From NCBI GenBank assembly GCA_017307755.1, contig JAFKGQ010000004.1, positions 124,001 through 188,000 on the forward strand: DNA of 64,000 nt. Direction: 5' to 3'. The stretch comes from Chitinophagaceae bacterium (GTDB taxonomy: Bacteria; Bacteroidota; Bacteroidia; Chitinophagales; Chitinophagaceae). Under the pieces are notes generated by a model. The model saw only the letters and a program-made list of their open reading frames with translations. It made no database searches and was not told where the DNA came from. This document shows positions 38,809 to 47,903 of the stretch, one piece after another (positions within the stretch are counted from its first letter, which is position 1; each line of letters opens with the position of its first letter). The translations under genes and the position numbers were made by a program.

Positions 38809-41800
38809 ATGAAAAGATTCCACCCGAAAGCCTTGGGCAGCTTTTTGGTTTGCTGCCTGTTGGTCATCTCCTCCAGCCAGGCTCAAACACCGAGGTCCCC
38901 GCGTATCAGGGGTACTGTCAGAAACGCGTCCGATGGTTCTCCCGTCACTGGCGCCACCGTCCTTCTCCTTTCCGACAAAAGGGTCGCTACTTCTACCGAT
39001 GCCACCGGAAGTTTTGCGCTGGATATACCCTCTGCCGCGCTAAAGGATAACTCTTTGTTGGAAATAAGCTCTATCGGGTATGAGAAAAAGCAGGTGCTCA
39101 TTCAACCCGGACAAACCCTGCTTTCCATTGTCCTGGAGAACAGCAAGACAAGTCTTAATGAGGTCGTGGTAACTGCGCTGGGTATTACCCGTCAGAAGAA
39201 GTCGCTGGGTTATGCAGTAACAGAAGTAAAAGGGGAGGAATTTACCCAGGCCAGGGAAAATAATATAGCCAACGCGCTTACCGGCAAAGTAGCCGGGGTC
39301 AATGCAGCCGGACTTTCCACAGGTCCCGGCGGCTCCAGCCGGGTCACCATCCGTGGCAACGGCACCATCAGCGGGGATAACCAGCCGCTGTATGTCATCA
39401 ATGGGATGCCCATGGACAATTCAGTACCGGGAGGCGCACCAACCGTCGATGGCACTACGAATAATGTAGATCGAGGCGATGGCATCGCCGGGATCAACCC
39501 GGACGACATCGAATCCATCAGCGTACTGAAAGGAGGCACGGCCGCGGCCCTCTATGGGTCCCGGGCCAGCAACGGGGTTATCCTCATCACCACCAAAAAG
39601 GGGGTTAACAGGAAGGGTATCGGGGTCGAATACAATTCCACCGCCACCCTGGAGAATGTAGCAGTCACGCCTGACTTCCAATACGAATATGGTCAGGGGT
39701 TGGATGGAGTGAAACCCACCGATTACAGCTCAGCGTTAGCTTCCGGCAGAAAATCCTGGGGCGCAAAGATCGACGGCTCCGACTTTATGGCTGTCGACAA
39801 AAAGATCCATTCTTATACGGCAAAAAAGAACAACCTGCAGAACTATTACCAGACGGGCAAGACTTTTACCAACAGTCTTGCTTTTTCCGGCGGTAATGAG
39901 TCGGTGACCTATCGCTTTTCCATGGCGGACCTGAACAGTAAGGGAATTTTGCCCAAAACTACATATGATCGCAAGACGCTGAACCTTTCGGTCAATGGCA
40001 AGTTGAGCGATAAGATATCCTTTGAGGCTTTGGCACAATACAACCTGGAGACCGGTGTCAATCGCACCGGCGCCGGGGATGCCCTCGGCAACCCCAACTG
40101 GACGCCTCTGGAGATCGCCAATACGGCGGATGTCCGCTGGCTGAAGCCTGGCTATGATTCGGCGGGCAATGAAATGCCATGGAATGACGCTTCCATTGCT
40201 TCGAATGGCTATTTTGTGCAAAACAAATTCCAGGAGCATGATACAAAGAACAGGTTTATCGGACAGGCATCCATCAGCTATAAGCTATTGCCCAACCTGG
40301 TATTCAAGGCCACTGTCAGCAGGGATTATTACAATTACAATTACACCAATATCCTGCCTACAGGAACTTTGTATCAATTCAACGGCCAGTATGCAGGCTT
40401 GAAGACGGACCTGGCAGAAACGAATGCCCAGGTCATCGGAACCTATAACACTACCATTAAAAAAGACTTCGGTCTAACGGTCATGGCAGGTGTCAATGGG
40501 CGTAAGAACCAGGAGAACCGCCTCTTGCTACAGGGGTTGAATTTCAACATTCCCTATTTTTACAGTTTTTCCAATCTCGCATCCCAGACCATTACTCCAT
40601 ACTCCCCCCGGATATCCACCAATTCCATATTCGGCTCCATCGACCTGGATTACAAGAGCCTTGTGTTTTTAAGCGTCAGTGGCCGCGAGGACTGGTTTTC
40701 CACTCTTAGCCCCCAGCATAACCATATCTTTTATCCCAGCTTTGGGGGAAGCTTTATCCTCTCCGATGCCGTAACGTTGCCCGCCGTATTCAGTTTTGTA
40801 AAGCTGCGCGGTTCCTGGGCGCAGGTGGGTGGCGGCGCGCCGGACCCTTACCAGATCAACCTTACCTATAGCAGTGTGGCCAGTTCGGGTCAGCCGCTGC
40901 AAAATGTGACGCCTGATGTCAATCTCAACAATTTCATATCCAATCCCAATCTGCAGCCTTATACTTCCACCACTACAGAGGGCGGTGTTGAGATGCAGTT
41001 GCTGAAAAACCGCCTGGGGCTCGATCTTACTTTCTATGACCGCAGCACTACCAACGAGATCGTAAATACGGCTATCTCCACCACCTCGGGTTATAGCAAC
41101 GCCATTCTGAACATTGGTAAATTGAGGAACAAAGGTATTGAGGTACTGCTTACAGGGAAACCTATAAAAACAGCAAACTTTGGCTGGACCGTCACCTATA
41201 ACCTGGCCTATAACAGCAATAGGGTGGTCAGGTTGGCGCCTGGTCTGCCTTCCATCCAGGTGGCCAAAACGGTCAATAGCTGGGCATTCCTGGACCATAT
41301 TGAAGGTCAGCCTTTCGGCACCATCGTCGGCACCCGTATGCTGAAGGATACCAAGGGGAATATCGTTTTTGACAGGAAGTCTAATTTGCCGTTGGTAGAC
41401 CCGGCATTGTATAACTTAGGCAACAGCGTTGCTCCCTATACGATGGGACTGACCAATGAGTTCAGGTATAAGCATTTTTCCTTTAGCTTCCTGGTGGACG
41501 GGAAATTCGGGAATAAGATATTCTCCCTCTTCGAGATTTATGCTACCCGTTTGGGTAAGTTAAAGAGCACGCTCCCCGGCAGGGACGGTGGGCTACAGCT
41601 GAAAGGGGTTGATCGGACGGGTGGTGTTTATGACACCGTCATCACAAACAATAAATCCGCGCTACGCAGTTACTACGATAATTATAAGGTATACTCCGAA
41701 AAATTCATATTCGACGGCAGCTTTATCAAATTGCGCCAGGTGATCATCTCCTATAATATCCCGGTGAGCGGGTGGAAGTTTGCCAGGTTGCAGTCGGCCA

Positions 41801-41958
41801 GCATCTCTTTTGTCGCCCGTAACCTGTTGACCCTTTATAAGCAAACAAAGGACTTTGATCCCGAGCAAAGTTATACCAACAGCAATAACCAGGGATTTGA
41901 ATCCATCGGTCTGCCCAGGACCCGCTCATACGGTTTGAACCTGGCAGTGAAATTTTAA
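38809..41958 (+). CDS. susC: SusC/RagA-family TonB-dependent outer-membrane transporter
   Basis: 1049 residues. Signal peptide (about 1-26), carboxypeptidase-regulatory-like beta sandwich (about 30-110, IRGTVRNASDGSPVTGATVLLLSDKR), TonB box region (LNEVVVTALGITRQKKSLGYAVTEV, the Bacteroidota SusC signature), plug (about 140-265: PLYVINGMPMDN, GINPDDIESISVLKGGTAAALYGSRASNGVILITTKKG) and a large barrel that closes with RTRSYGLNLAVKF. It imports bulky nutrients with the SusD lipoprotein as lid. The partner gene follows after 154 bases that contain a four-hairpin element, an unusually long gap for a susC/susD pair. The neighbouring GH78 gene points to a rhamnose-bearing ligand; RidA, sugar-acid kinase and dipeptidase genes downstream complicate that. 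Confidence 0.96.
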   Translation: MKRFHPKALGSFLVCCLLVISSSQAQTPRSPRIRGTVRNASDGSPVTGATVLLLSDKRVATSTDATGSFALDIPSAALKDNSLLEISSIGYEKKQVLIQPGQTLLSIVLENSKTSLNEVVVTALGITRQKKSLGYAVTEVKGEEFTQARENNIANALTGKVAGVNAAGLSTGPGGSSRVTIRGNGTISGDNQPLYVINGMPMDNSVPGGAPTVDGTTNNVDRGDGIAGINPDDIESISVLKGGTAAALYGSRASNGVILITTKKGVNRKGIGVEYNSTATLENVAVTPDFQYEYGQGLDGVKPTDYSSALASGRKSWGAKIDGSDFMAVDKKIHSYTAKKNNLQNYYQTGKTFTNSLAFSGGNESVTYRFSMADLNSKGILPKTTYDRKTLNLSVNGKLSDKISFEALAQYNLETGVNRTGAGDALGNPNWTPLEIANTADVRWLKPGYDSAGNEMPWNDASIASNGYFVQNKFQEHDTKNRFIGQASISYKLLPNLVFKATVSRDYYNYNYTNILPTGTLYQFNGQYAGLKTDLAETNAQVIGTYNTTIKKDFGLTVMAGVNGRKNQENRLLLQGLNFNIPYFYSFSNLASQTITPYSPRISTNSIFGSIDLDYKSLVFLSVSGREDWFSTLSPQHNHIFYPSFGGSFILSDAVTLPAVFSFVKLRGSWAQVGGGAPDPYQINLTYSSVASSGQPLQNVTPDVNLNNFISNPNLQPYTSTTTEGGVEMQLLKNRLGLDLTFYDRSTTNEIVNTAISTTSGYSNAILNIGKLRNKGIEVLLTGKPIKTANFGWTVTYNLAYNSNRVVRLAPGLPSIQVAKTVNSWAFLDHIEGQPFGTIVGTRMLKDTKGNIVFDRKSNLPLVDPALYNLGNSVAPYTMGLTNEFRYKHFSFSFLVDGKFGNKIFSLFEIYATRLGKLKSTLPGRDGGLQLKGVDRTGGVYDTVITNNKSALRSYYDNYKVYSEKFIFDGSFIKLRQVIISYNIPVSGWKFARLQSASISFVARNLLTLYKQTKDFDPEQSYTNSNNQGFESIGLPRTRSYGLNLAVKF

Positions 41959-41962
41959 ACAA

Positions 41963-42101
41963 AGCGGAACACAGTTCCGCTGGCTGTAACCGCAAGGTTA
42001 CGAACGAGAAGGAGCGTGTCGAAGCAGCTCCACCGAAGTTCCCATCATAAGCCGTGCACCGGGGGATGGGTAATTTTCGGTGAAACCATAACCCGGTGCA
42101 C
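41963..42101 (+). repeat. four-hairpin covarying element, copy 1, between susC and susD
   Basis: H1 AGCGGAAC-ACA-GTTCCGCT (41963-41981); H2 GTAACC-GCAA-GGTTAC (41986-42001); H3 GGAGC, an 11-base loop GTGTCGAAGCA, GCTCC (42011-42031); a conserved CCGAAGTTCCCAT; H4 GTGCACCGGG...CCCGGTGCAC (42054-42101). The last stem ends 11 bases before the SusD ATG. Copy 2 at 48796-48931 keeps loops and joints and changes both sides of three stems. A GNRA tetraloop in H2 and paired stem changes point to an RNA structure. Confidence 0.85.
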
Positions 42102-42112
42102 AAAAGCAAAAA

Positions 42113-43675
42113 ATGATGAACAAGCATATAACAAGATACGCGGTGACCTTTTCTGCGGCGCTCAGTGCTTTTGCCTTGCCGGCTTGCGACAAGGGGTTCA
42201 AGGACCTAAATGTCAACCCTGATGCCGTCTCTGCTCCTGTGCCTGCCTATGTCTTTACCAAGGCGCTATACGATGGGGGAGGTTATAATGGGCATTATGG
42301 CAGCAGCATGGGTGACTTCTTTCTCATGGGTACCATGCAATATACCACGAGCTATAATGATGTGGCGGGTTTTGGGTCCAAGTATGTCTCCAGCCAGATA
42401 TCACAGTCTTCGGCGCCTTTCAGTGCCGCCTATCCCGATGAGATCAATGAGCTGGGGATCATCATCAAGGCGGTGAAAAACGATCCTTCCAAGGTCAATC
42501 TGCTGGCTGCCGCCCGTATCTGGAGGGTATATTGTTTCAGCAAGCTTACGGACCTATACGGGGATGTCCCCTATTTCAAGGCGGGTCTGGGTTACGACTC
42601 ATCTCTGTACAAGCCGGCATACGATGCCCAAAAGGATATCTATCCCAATCTGCTGTCCGAGCTGGATGCTGCGGCGCAAAGCCTGGATGGCTCCAAGACC
42701 ACTTTTGGGAATGCGGACCTGATCTATGGCGGTAAGACTGACCAGTGGAAAAAATTTGCTTACTCCCTGATGCTTCGGCTGGGTATGCGTCTTACGAAGG
42801 TGGACATTGCTGCGGCGCAAAGCTGGGTGACAAAGGCCATCGCAGGCGGTGTCATTACCCAGGATGCTGATATCGCTAAAATTGCTTATGCCGATGGCGG
42901 ACAGGACATCAATAAGAATCCGTTGATGCTGGATATGTGGAATGCCGATTACATCCGTCAGGACGGGGTAAGCAACCCTGAAGGCGGTAAATACCAACAA
43001 AAGTTCGTCGACTCGTTGAAAGCGCATAAAGACCCCCGTCTGCCCATTATTTCGGTGGTGTACACCGCACCAAAGACGACGGACACTTCCTTTGCCCTTC
43101 AAAAAGGAATGCCGGATAATATATCCAATGCGATACCGGGTAATTTCGGCACCTATTCTGAACCGAATCCCAAGACGGTGCTGCTGTTGGGATCACCCCG
43201 GCTGGTGTTTACCGTGGCTGAGACGAACTTCCTGTTGACCGAAGCGGCATTGAGGGGTTGGTATAGCGGGGCCACCGCAGCGGTCGGCTTTGAGGCCGGT
43301 ATCCGTGCTGCCATGCGGCACTGGTCGATCATCGCCGGCAGCGCTGGTATGATCAATCAGCAGGCGATCGATGACTATGTGAGCGCCCATCAATTGAACA
43401 CGGCTGTCTCTTTCAACGAACAGATGCGGCAGATCTACACCGAATTTTGGGTGAGCATCTTTCCCGATGCGCAGGAGGTCTATAACAATTACCGCCGTAC
43501 GGGCTATCCGGCGCTGACCCCCAATAATTATGGCGGCAATGCCACTGGGGGGCAGATATTCAGAAGATGTCTGTATCCAGTGATCGAGAAGAATCTGAAC
43601 ACGGTCAATTACAATGCAGCAGTCTCCCGTCAGGGTGCCGACGACCTGATGACGCACATCTGGTGGGACAAATAA
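42113..43675 (+). CDS. susD: SusD/RagB-family nutrient-binding lipoprotein
   Basis: 520 residues. N-terminus MNKHITRYAVTFSAALSAFALPAC is a lipoprotein signal; the next residues DKGFKDLNVNPDAVSAPVPAYVFTKAL match the SusD/RagB subgroup annotated as SusD-like 2, with tetratricopeptide-like helices (VNLLAARIWRVYCFSKLTDLYGDVPYFKAG, YSLMLRLGMRL, FTVAETNFLLTEAALRG) and the C-terminal RRTGYPALTPNNYGG ... RRCLYPVIEKNLN block. It caps SusC on the outer membrane and binds the ligand. Two ATGs in a row start the gene; the upstream hairpin H4 of the repeat lies close enough to affect initiation. RidA follows after 17 bases. Confidence 0.95.
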   Translation: MMNKHITRYAVTFSAALSAFALPACDKGFKDLNVNPDAVSAPVPAYVFTKALYDGGGYNGHYGSSMGDFFLMGTMQYTTSYNDVAGFGSKYVSSQISQSSAPFSAAYPDEINELGIIIKAVKNDPSKVNLLAAARIWRVYCFSKLTDLYGDVPYFKAGLGYDSSLYKPAYDAQKDIYPNLLSELDAAAQSLDGSKTTFGNADLIYGGKTDQWKKFAYSLMLRLGMRLTKVDIAAAQSWVTKAIAGGVITQDADIAKIAYADGGQDINKNPLMLDMWNADYIRQDGVSNPEGGKYQQKFVDSLKAHKDPRLPIISVVYTAPKTTDTSFALQKGMPDNISNAIPGNFGTYSEPNPKTVLLLGSPRLVFTVAETNFLLTEAALRGWYSGATAAVGFEAGIRAAMRHWSIIAGSAGMINQQAIDDYVSAHQLNTAVSFNEQMRQIYTEFWVSIFPDAQEVYNNYRRTGYPALTPNNYGGNATGGQIFRRCLYPVIEKNLNTVNYNAAVSRQGADDLMTHIWWDK

Positions 43676-43692
43676 ACTACAATGTATATAAT

Positions 43693-44163
43693 ATGAAGAT
43701 CAACAATGCAGAAGAACAATTCGTACGTCTGGCTCTCAGCTTACCTCCGGCCCCTAGTCCCAAAGGTGTATACAAACCGTGTCTGATAGAAGGCAAATAC
43801 CTGTACCTTTCCGGGCATGGGCCGGTGCAAAATGACCAATCGCTCATCATCGGGCGTATCGGGAAAGAGCTGGATATCGAGCAGGGTAAAATGGCTGCGC
43901 GTCAGGTAGGTCTGACCATGTTGTCTACCATCCGCACCCACATCGGGGAGTTCAGTAAGATAAAAAGAGTGATAAAGGTCTTTGGTATGGTCAACTGTAC
44001 CCCGGAATTTGAACGTCATCCTTATGTGATCAATGGGTGCAGCGAGCTTTTTGCCGCCGTCTGGGGAGAGGAGTATGGGGTAGGGGTCCGCAGCGCCGTC
44101 GGATTTGGATCGCTGCCGGACAATATTCCTGTTGAAATTGAAGCTATATTTGAATTGGAATAA
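43693..44163 (+). CDS. RidA (YjgF/YER057c/UK114) family protein
   Basis: 156 residues from the ATG at 43693; an upstream extension overlaps susD and is rejected. GVYKPCLIEGKYLYLSGHGPVQN, ELDIEQGKMAARQVGLTMLSTIRTHIG, IKRVIKVFGMVNCTPEF and VGVRSAVGFGSLPDNIPVEIEAIFEL follow the RidA fold with the conserved Arg in VGVRSAVG and the closing Glu. RidA proteins hydrolyse reactive enamines or imines made by PLP enzymes; members of this longer branch often lie in amino-acid or amino-sugar operons. Here it sits between susD and a sugar-acid-type kinase, implying an imine-forming step in the pathway. The substrate is unknown. Confidence 0.9.
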   Translation: MKINNAEEQFVRLALSLPPAPSPKGVYKPCLIEGKYLYLSGHGPVQNDQSLIIGRIGKELDIEQGKMAARQVGLTMLSTIRTHIGEFSKIKRVIKVFGMVNCTPEFERHPYVINGCSELFAAVWGEEYGVGVRSAVGFGSLPDNIPVEIEAIFELE

Positions 44164-44175
44164 AACCAAAACGAT

Positions 44176-45213
44176 ATGTTGCAAAAAGCTTCGCGGGATG
44201 CCCCTCAGTTAGCCGCTTTTGGAGAGTTTATGCTTCGGTTGCACTGTATGGAAGGACGGCGTTTTTTACAGGGAGGGACTTATCAGGCATATTATGCGGG
44301 GGCGGAAGCAAACACCTGCGTTATGCTGTCCCGTTTGGGGGTTCCTGTTCGCTATATCACCCGTCTGCCGGATAATGACATCGCCCAGGCCGGTGTACAG
44401 GATTTGAGAGGCCAGGGAGTGGACACATCCCATATCGTCTACGGAGGGGATAAGATGGGGGTTTACTTTACAGAGCAGGGGAATGGTATCCGGAGCACCC
44501 GTGTGATCTATGACCGCGATGGGTCTTCCTATGCCCGTCTGCAGCCGGGGATGATCGACTGGAACAGAAGCCTGAAGGGCATCCCTTATTTTCACTGGTC
44601 GGGTATATCGGCGGCCATCTCCCCCGGGGCTGCCGATGTCTGCGAGGAAGCGCTGGATGCGGCCTGTAAACTGGGGATGCTGATATCTACGGATTTTAAC
44701 TACAGGACTACGCTGTGGAAGTACGGTAAGCATCCCCGTGAGGTAATGCCCGGGCTGTTGCAATACACAAAAGTCGCCGTAGCGGACCTGGATTCATCGG
44801 CTGTTTATTTTGGTGTGCAGACCGATCCGGCAGCGGGGCTGGAGGAAAGATTTATACAGTGCAGCAAAGTGCTGCAAGAGCGTTTGCCGCAGCTGGAGGT
44901 GCTGGCCATGAGTTTTCGCAAGACCCAGGGTATCGGGCATATCTATTCCGGCGCCCTTTTATACAAAGGCGCTTATTATTTTTCCCCGCGGCATGAGCTA
45001 CCGTATATTACAGACCAGATCGGCAGCGGCGATGCTTTCACAGGAGGGATGCTCTATGGGTTGATGACGGGGGCGGAGCCCCAGCAGATCATCGATCTTG
45101 CCATTGCCTGCGGCGCCATCAAACAAAGCATTGTGGGAGATTGGGCGTTGGTGAACAAGGCTGAGCTGGAACAATTCATTCACAACGGGCCCACCGGCCG
45201 GATCATCCGGTGA
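44176..45213 (+). CDS. PfkB-family carbohydrate kinase, 2-keto-3-deoxygluconate-kinase-like
   Basis: 345 residues, ribokinase fold. An N-terminal FGEFMLRLH start, GGTYQAYYAGAEANTCVMLSRLG, then GVYFTEQGNGIRSTRVIYDRDGSSYARLQPG, which is the pattern of 2-keto-3-deoxygluconate kinases (substrate-contact Tyr/Arg segment), and the C-terminal DQIGSGDAFTGGMLYG with the catalytic Asp and anion hole. It phosphorylates a hexose or keto-deoxy acid with ATP in the cytosol. It follows RidA by 12 bases and overlaps the longest frame of the dipeptidase. If the substrate is a keto-deoxy sugar acid, an aldolase to cleave the product is missing from this window. Confidence 0.9.
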   Translation: MLQKASRDAPQLAAFGEFMLRLHCMEGRRFLQGGTYQAYYAGAEANTCVMLSRLGVPVRYITRLPDNDIAQAGVQDLRGQGVDTSHIVYGGDKMGVYFTEQGNGIRSTRVIYDRDGSSYARLQPGMIDWNRSLKGIPYFHWSGISAAISPGAADVCEEALDAACKLGMLISTDFNYRTTLWKYGKHPREVMPGLLQYTKVAVADLDSSAVYFGVQTDPAAGLEERFIQCSKVLQERLPQLEVLAMSFRKTQGIGHIYSGALLYKGAYYFSPRHELPYITDQIGSGDAFTGGMLYGLMTGAEPQQIIDLAIACGAIKQSIVGDWALVNKAELEQFIHNGPTGRIIR

Positions 45214-45230
45214 TAAAAATAGGGGTTATC

Positions 45231-46304
45231 ATGTTTATCATCGATGCGCACCTGGATTTGAGTATGAATGCCATGGAATGGAATAGGGACCTTCGTCTTC
45301 CCGTACAGGCAATAAGAGAAAGGGAAAAAGGACTTTCCGATAAGCCGGACAGGGGGAAGGGCACAGTATCCCTGCCCGAGCTGCGCAAAGGCAATATAGG
45401 TCTGGTGGTAGCTACGCAAATAGCCCGCTATGTCGCGCCGGACAATCCCTTACCCGGCTGGCATTCTCACTGGCAGGCATGGGCGCAGACACAAGGGCAG
45501 CTGGCCTGGTATAAGGCCATGGAAGAAGCCGGGGAAATGACGATGATAAAAGATGCTGCATCCCTGGAAAAACATATCTCTTTATGGCAGGGCGAGGCCC
45601 CTCTTGGGCGGGTGAAGCCTATCGGCTATATCCTTAGTCTGGAAGGGGCCGACAGCATCATCACGCCGGGACATCTGGAAGAGGCATATGAATATGGTCT
45701 GAGGGCGGTGGGGCCTGCCCACTATGGTCCTGGTCGCTATGCAAATGGCACGGATGCTGCCGGAGGCCTCAACGAAGAGGGGAAGGAATTACTGCGGGTC
45801 ATGGAACGGCTCAACATCATCCTGGATGCCACCCATCTTTGTGACGATGCCTTCTGGGATGCCATGCAGTTGTTTGACGGCACTATTTGGGCCAGCCATA
45901 ACAACTGCCGTGCCCTGGTGGATCATAACCGTCAGTTCAGCGACGATATGATCAGGGCCCTCATTGGAAAAGATGCTGTCATTGGAGGGGCATTGGATGC
46001 CTGGATGATGGTCCCCGGATGGGTAAGGGGAAAGTCCGACCCGGAAGTTATGCAGTGTAACCTGGAGAAAATGATCGACCACCTGGACCACATCTGTCAA
46101 CTGGCTGGCAATACCCTGCACGTGGGTATCGGCACTGACCTGGATGGAGCTTTTGGGAAGGAACAAACCCCTTATGACCTGGAAACGATCGCCGACCTGC
46201 AGAAGATACCGGCCATGCTCTCAAAAAGAGGGTACAGTTCCGGGGATATCGAAAATATCATGTATGGCAACTGGCTTCGTCTGTTACGCCGGACCTGGAG
46301 TTAG
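45231..46304 (+). CDS. M19-family membrane-dipeptidase-type metallohydrolase
   Basis: 357 residues from the ATG at 45231 (AGGGG a few bases upstream); a GTG at 45210 would overlap the kinase. Amidohydrolase TIM barrel with the zinc ligands FIIDAHLDLSM (H-x-D), SLEGADS (bridging Glu), DATHLCDDAFWDAM and WASHNNCRAL (two His), and GIGTDLDGAFG. M19 enzymes cleave dipeptides, including those with a D-residue at the C-terminal side, and some act on cilastatin-like or N-acyl compounds. No signal peptide, so it is likely cytosolic. In this operon it may release an amino acid from a glyco-amino conjugate imported by SusC/SusD. It ends with a 4-base overlap against the convergent lactonase gene. Confidence 0.9.
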   Translation: MFIIDAHLDLSMNAMEWNRDLRLPVQAIREREKGLSDKPDRGKGTVSLPELRKGNIGLVVATQIARYVAPDNPLPGWHSHWQAWAQTQGQLAWYKAMEEAGEMTMIKDAASLEKHISLWQGEAPLGRVKPIGYILSLEGADSIITPGHLEEAYEYGLRAVGPAHYGPGRYANGTDAAGGLNEEGKELLRVMERLNIILDATHLCDDAFWDAMQLFDGTIWASHNNCRALVDHNRQFSDDMIRALIGKDAVIGGALDAWMMVPGWVRGKSDPEVMQCNLEKMIDHLDHICQLAGNTLHVGIGTDLDGAFGKEQTPYDLETIADLQKIPAMLSKRGYSSGDIENIMYGNWLRLLRRTWS

Positions 46305-47422
46305 TTAGACATCTTAAGGCAGACGGGGGCGGGGACGCTCAACTGTTTGCCTGTGGCCTTCAATAGGCCGGTGGTCTGGTCGATACTAAAGATGACGATG
46401 TTATTGCTGCGTTGATTTGCCGCCAGCAGCCAGCGCCCAGTCGGATCGATCATAAAATTGCGGGGTGTCTGGCCTTGTGTTGACTCGAACCCTTTTATGG
46501 CAAGCTCACCGGTGGCTGCGTTGATGGAAAAAATGGCAATGCTGTTGGCATCACCTCTGTTGGATGCATAAAGAAATTTCCCTTTTGGCGCCACATGGAT
46601 ATCTGCGCTGCCGATGTCCCCCTTGAAGTCCTCCGGTAGTGAACTGATACGCTGTCTGGCAGTGAGCTTACCGTTGGTCCATCGGAAAAAATCCACGGCG
46701 CCTCCCATTTCCATCATACCGTATACATAGGGCTTGCCGGGATAAAAGCTGATATGGCGGGGGCCGTCGCCAGGACCGGCATGTAGGGCTGAGACAGGTG
46801 AGTCAGTCAGGGGATGGGTAGCTGCGGCGGGATTGAACCTGTAAACGGACAACTCGTCCAGCCCCAGGTCGGCAGAAATGAGGTATCGCTGATCGGGTGA
46901 AAAAGTCACAGAATGTACATGCGCCTTTTCCTGTCTCTCTTTATTAGGACCTGTGCCGCTGTGCTGGATCAGCTGTGCCAGGGGGCTTAATGAACCGTCC
47001 GGACGGATGGGCAGCGCCGACAGGTTGCCGCCGCTGTAGTTGGCTACCATTGCCCATTTACGGCCGGCATCGATGGATATATAGCATGGATCGTCTCCCC
47101 CGCTGACCTGTTTATTGAGGAGCCGCAGCTGGCCGGTGGTCTTATCAAAAGCAAAGGCGCTTACGCCTCCCGGATCATCCTTGCCATTCGTCTCATTGAC
47201 GGCATAGAGGAATTTTCCTCCGGGCGCCAGCGCCAGATAAGAGGGGTTCGTCGTCTCAACGGTGCTGACGGGGGTGGCATCGCCCGTGGCGGCATCAAAC
47301 TGGTAGACATAGATACCCTTGCTGGCGGTGCCCTTGGTATAAGTGCCTATGAACAGATGGAATTTTTGTGCAAAGCCGGACAGGGTGCACAAAGTGATGG
47401 CAAGGAGAAGAATTAGACGCAT
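46301..47422 (-). CDS. secreted lactonase-family seven-bladed propeller (6-phosphogluconolactonase type)
   Basis: 373 residues from the ATG at 47422, with signal peptide RLILLLAITLCTLSGFAQ. FHLFIGTYTKGTASKGIYVYQFD starts the propeller; later KFLYAVNETNG, HVHSVTFSPDQRYLISADLGLDELSVYRF, GDGPRHISFYPGKPYVYGMMEMGG and GQTPRNFMIDPTGRWLLAANQRSNNIVIFSID are the repeating blades with the conserved His, Glu and Arg of the YbhE/Pgl family. The secreted form probably opens a sugar lactone or an aldonolactone in the periplasm. It lies just beyond the catabolic operon on the opposite strand. Confidence 0.9.
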   Translation of the reverse strand: MRLILLLAITLCTLSGFAQKFHLFIGTYTKGTASKGIYVYQFDAATGDATPVSTVETTNPSYLALAPGGKFLYAVNETNGKDDPGGVSAFAFDKTTGQLRLLNKQVSGGDDPCYISIDAGRKWAMVANYSGGNLSALPIRPDGSLSPLAQLIQHSGTGPNKERQEKAHVHSVTFSPDQRYLISADLGLDELSVYRFNPAAATHPLTDSPVSALHAGPGDGPRHISFYPGKPYVYGMMEMGGAVDFFRWTNGKLTARQRISSLPEDFKGDIGSADIHVAPKGKFLYASNRGDANSIAIFSINAATGELAIKGFESTQGQTPRNFMIDPTGRWLLAANQRSNNIVIFSIDQTTGLLKATGKQLSVPAPVCLKMSN

Positions 47423-47441
47423 GACCAAATTTAATATAAAA

Positions 47442-47475
47442 AAGAAGGCCACCATCCGGCGGCCTTCTTTTTTTA
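47442..47475 (-). terminator. Rho-independent terminator after the cold-shock gene
   Basis: AAGAAGGCC and GGCCTTCTT form a 9-base stem around ACCATCCGGC. On the minus strand the stem is followed by TTTTTTATATT. It lies 12 bases past the cspA stop and before the lactonase start at 47422. A T-run on the plus side too makes it possibly bidirectional. Confidence 0.75.
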
Positions 47476-47486
47476 ATGCTTAATGC

Positions 47487-47690
47487 TTAGATCTTTTTTA
47501 CATTTACTGCATTCAGGCCCTTCTTGCCATTTTGAAGGTCAAACTCTACACGATCGTTCTCCTTGATCTGATCGATCAGCCCACTGGCATGCACAAAAGT
47601 TTCTTTATTGCCATCGTCGTGCTTGATAAAACCAAAGCCTTTATCAGCGTTAAAGAATTTTACGGTGCCTGTTGTTTTGTTGTCCATCAT
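47487..47690 (-). CDS. cold-shock-domain protein
   Basis: 68 residues (or 67 from the second Met). TGTVKFFNADKGFGFIKHDDGNKETFVHASGLIDQIKENDRVEFDLQNGKKGLNAVNV is a single cold-shock OB fold, with RNP1 (KGFGFI) and RNP2 (TFVHAS) intact. It binds single-stranded nucleic acid and acts as an RNA chaperone. The reading frame stays open 71 codons upstream, but that part is unlike the family and crosses a likely promoter, so I use the Met pair at 47690. Confidence 0.95.
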   Translation of the reverse strand: MMDNKTTGTVKFFNADKGFGFIKHDDGNKETFVHASGLIDQIKENDRVEFDLQNGKKGLNAVNVKKI

Positions 47691-47717
47691 TGATTGTATT
47701 GGTAATAAAATAGGGGC

Positions 47718-47751
47718 GCAAGATAATCCTTTTTTACGGTTGAGCGTCAAA
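47718..47751 (-). promoter_or_regulatory. candidate cspA promoter
   Basis: On the minus strand TTTG (47751-47748), 22 bases, then TATCTTGC (47725-47718), 27 bases upstream of the ATG at 47690. The -7 part differs from TAnnTTTG at two positions; spacing is near the expected 19-21. Confidence 0.35.
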
Positions 47752-47903
47752 AACCGTTTGTTTCGGAATTTACGGCGATGTGGTGAGTAATATACGATGT
47801 GCCTTCCGTGTGTTTTACGGACTGGTAAAACCTCTATAGAATCGTGTAAGGGTTTGCTTTTACTCCCAAATAAGATAACCACAAATGATAATAGATTGAT
47901 CAT

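Noticed and set aside
47691..47903. 71-residue N-terminal extension of the cold-shock protein
   Set aside because: Unlike any cold-shock protein and crosses a promoter-like region; the short 67-68 residue form is standard.
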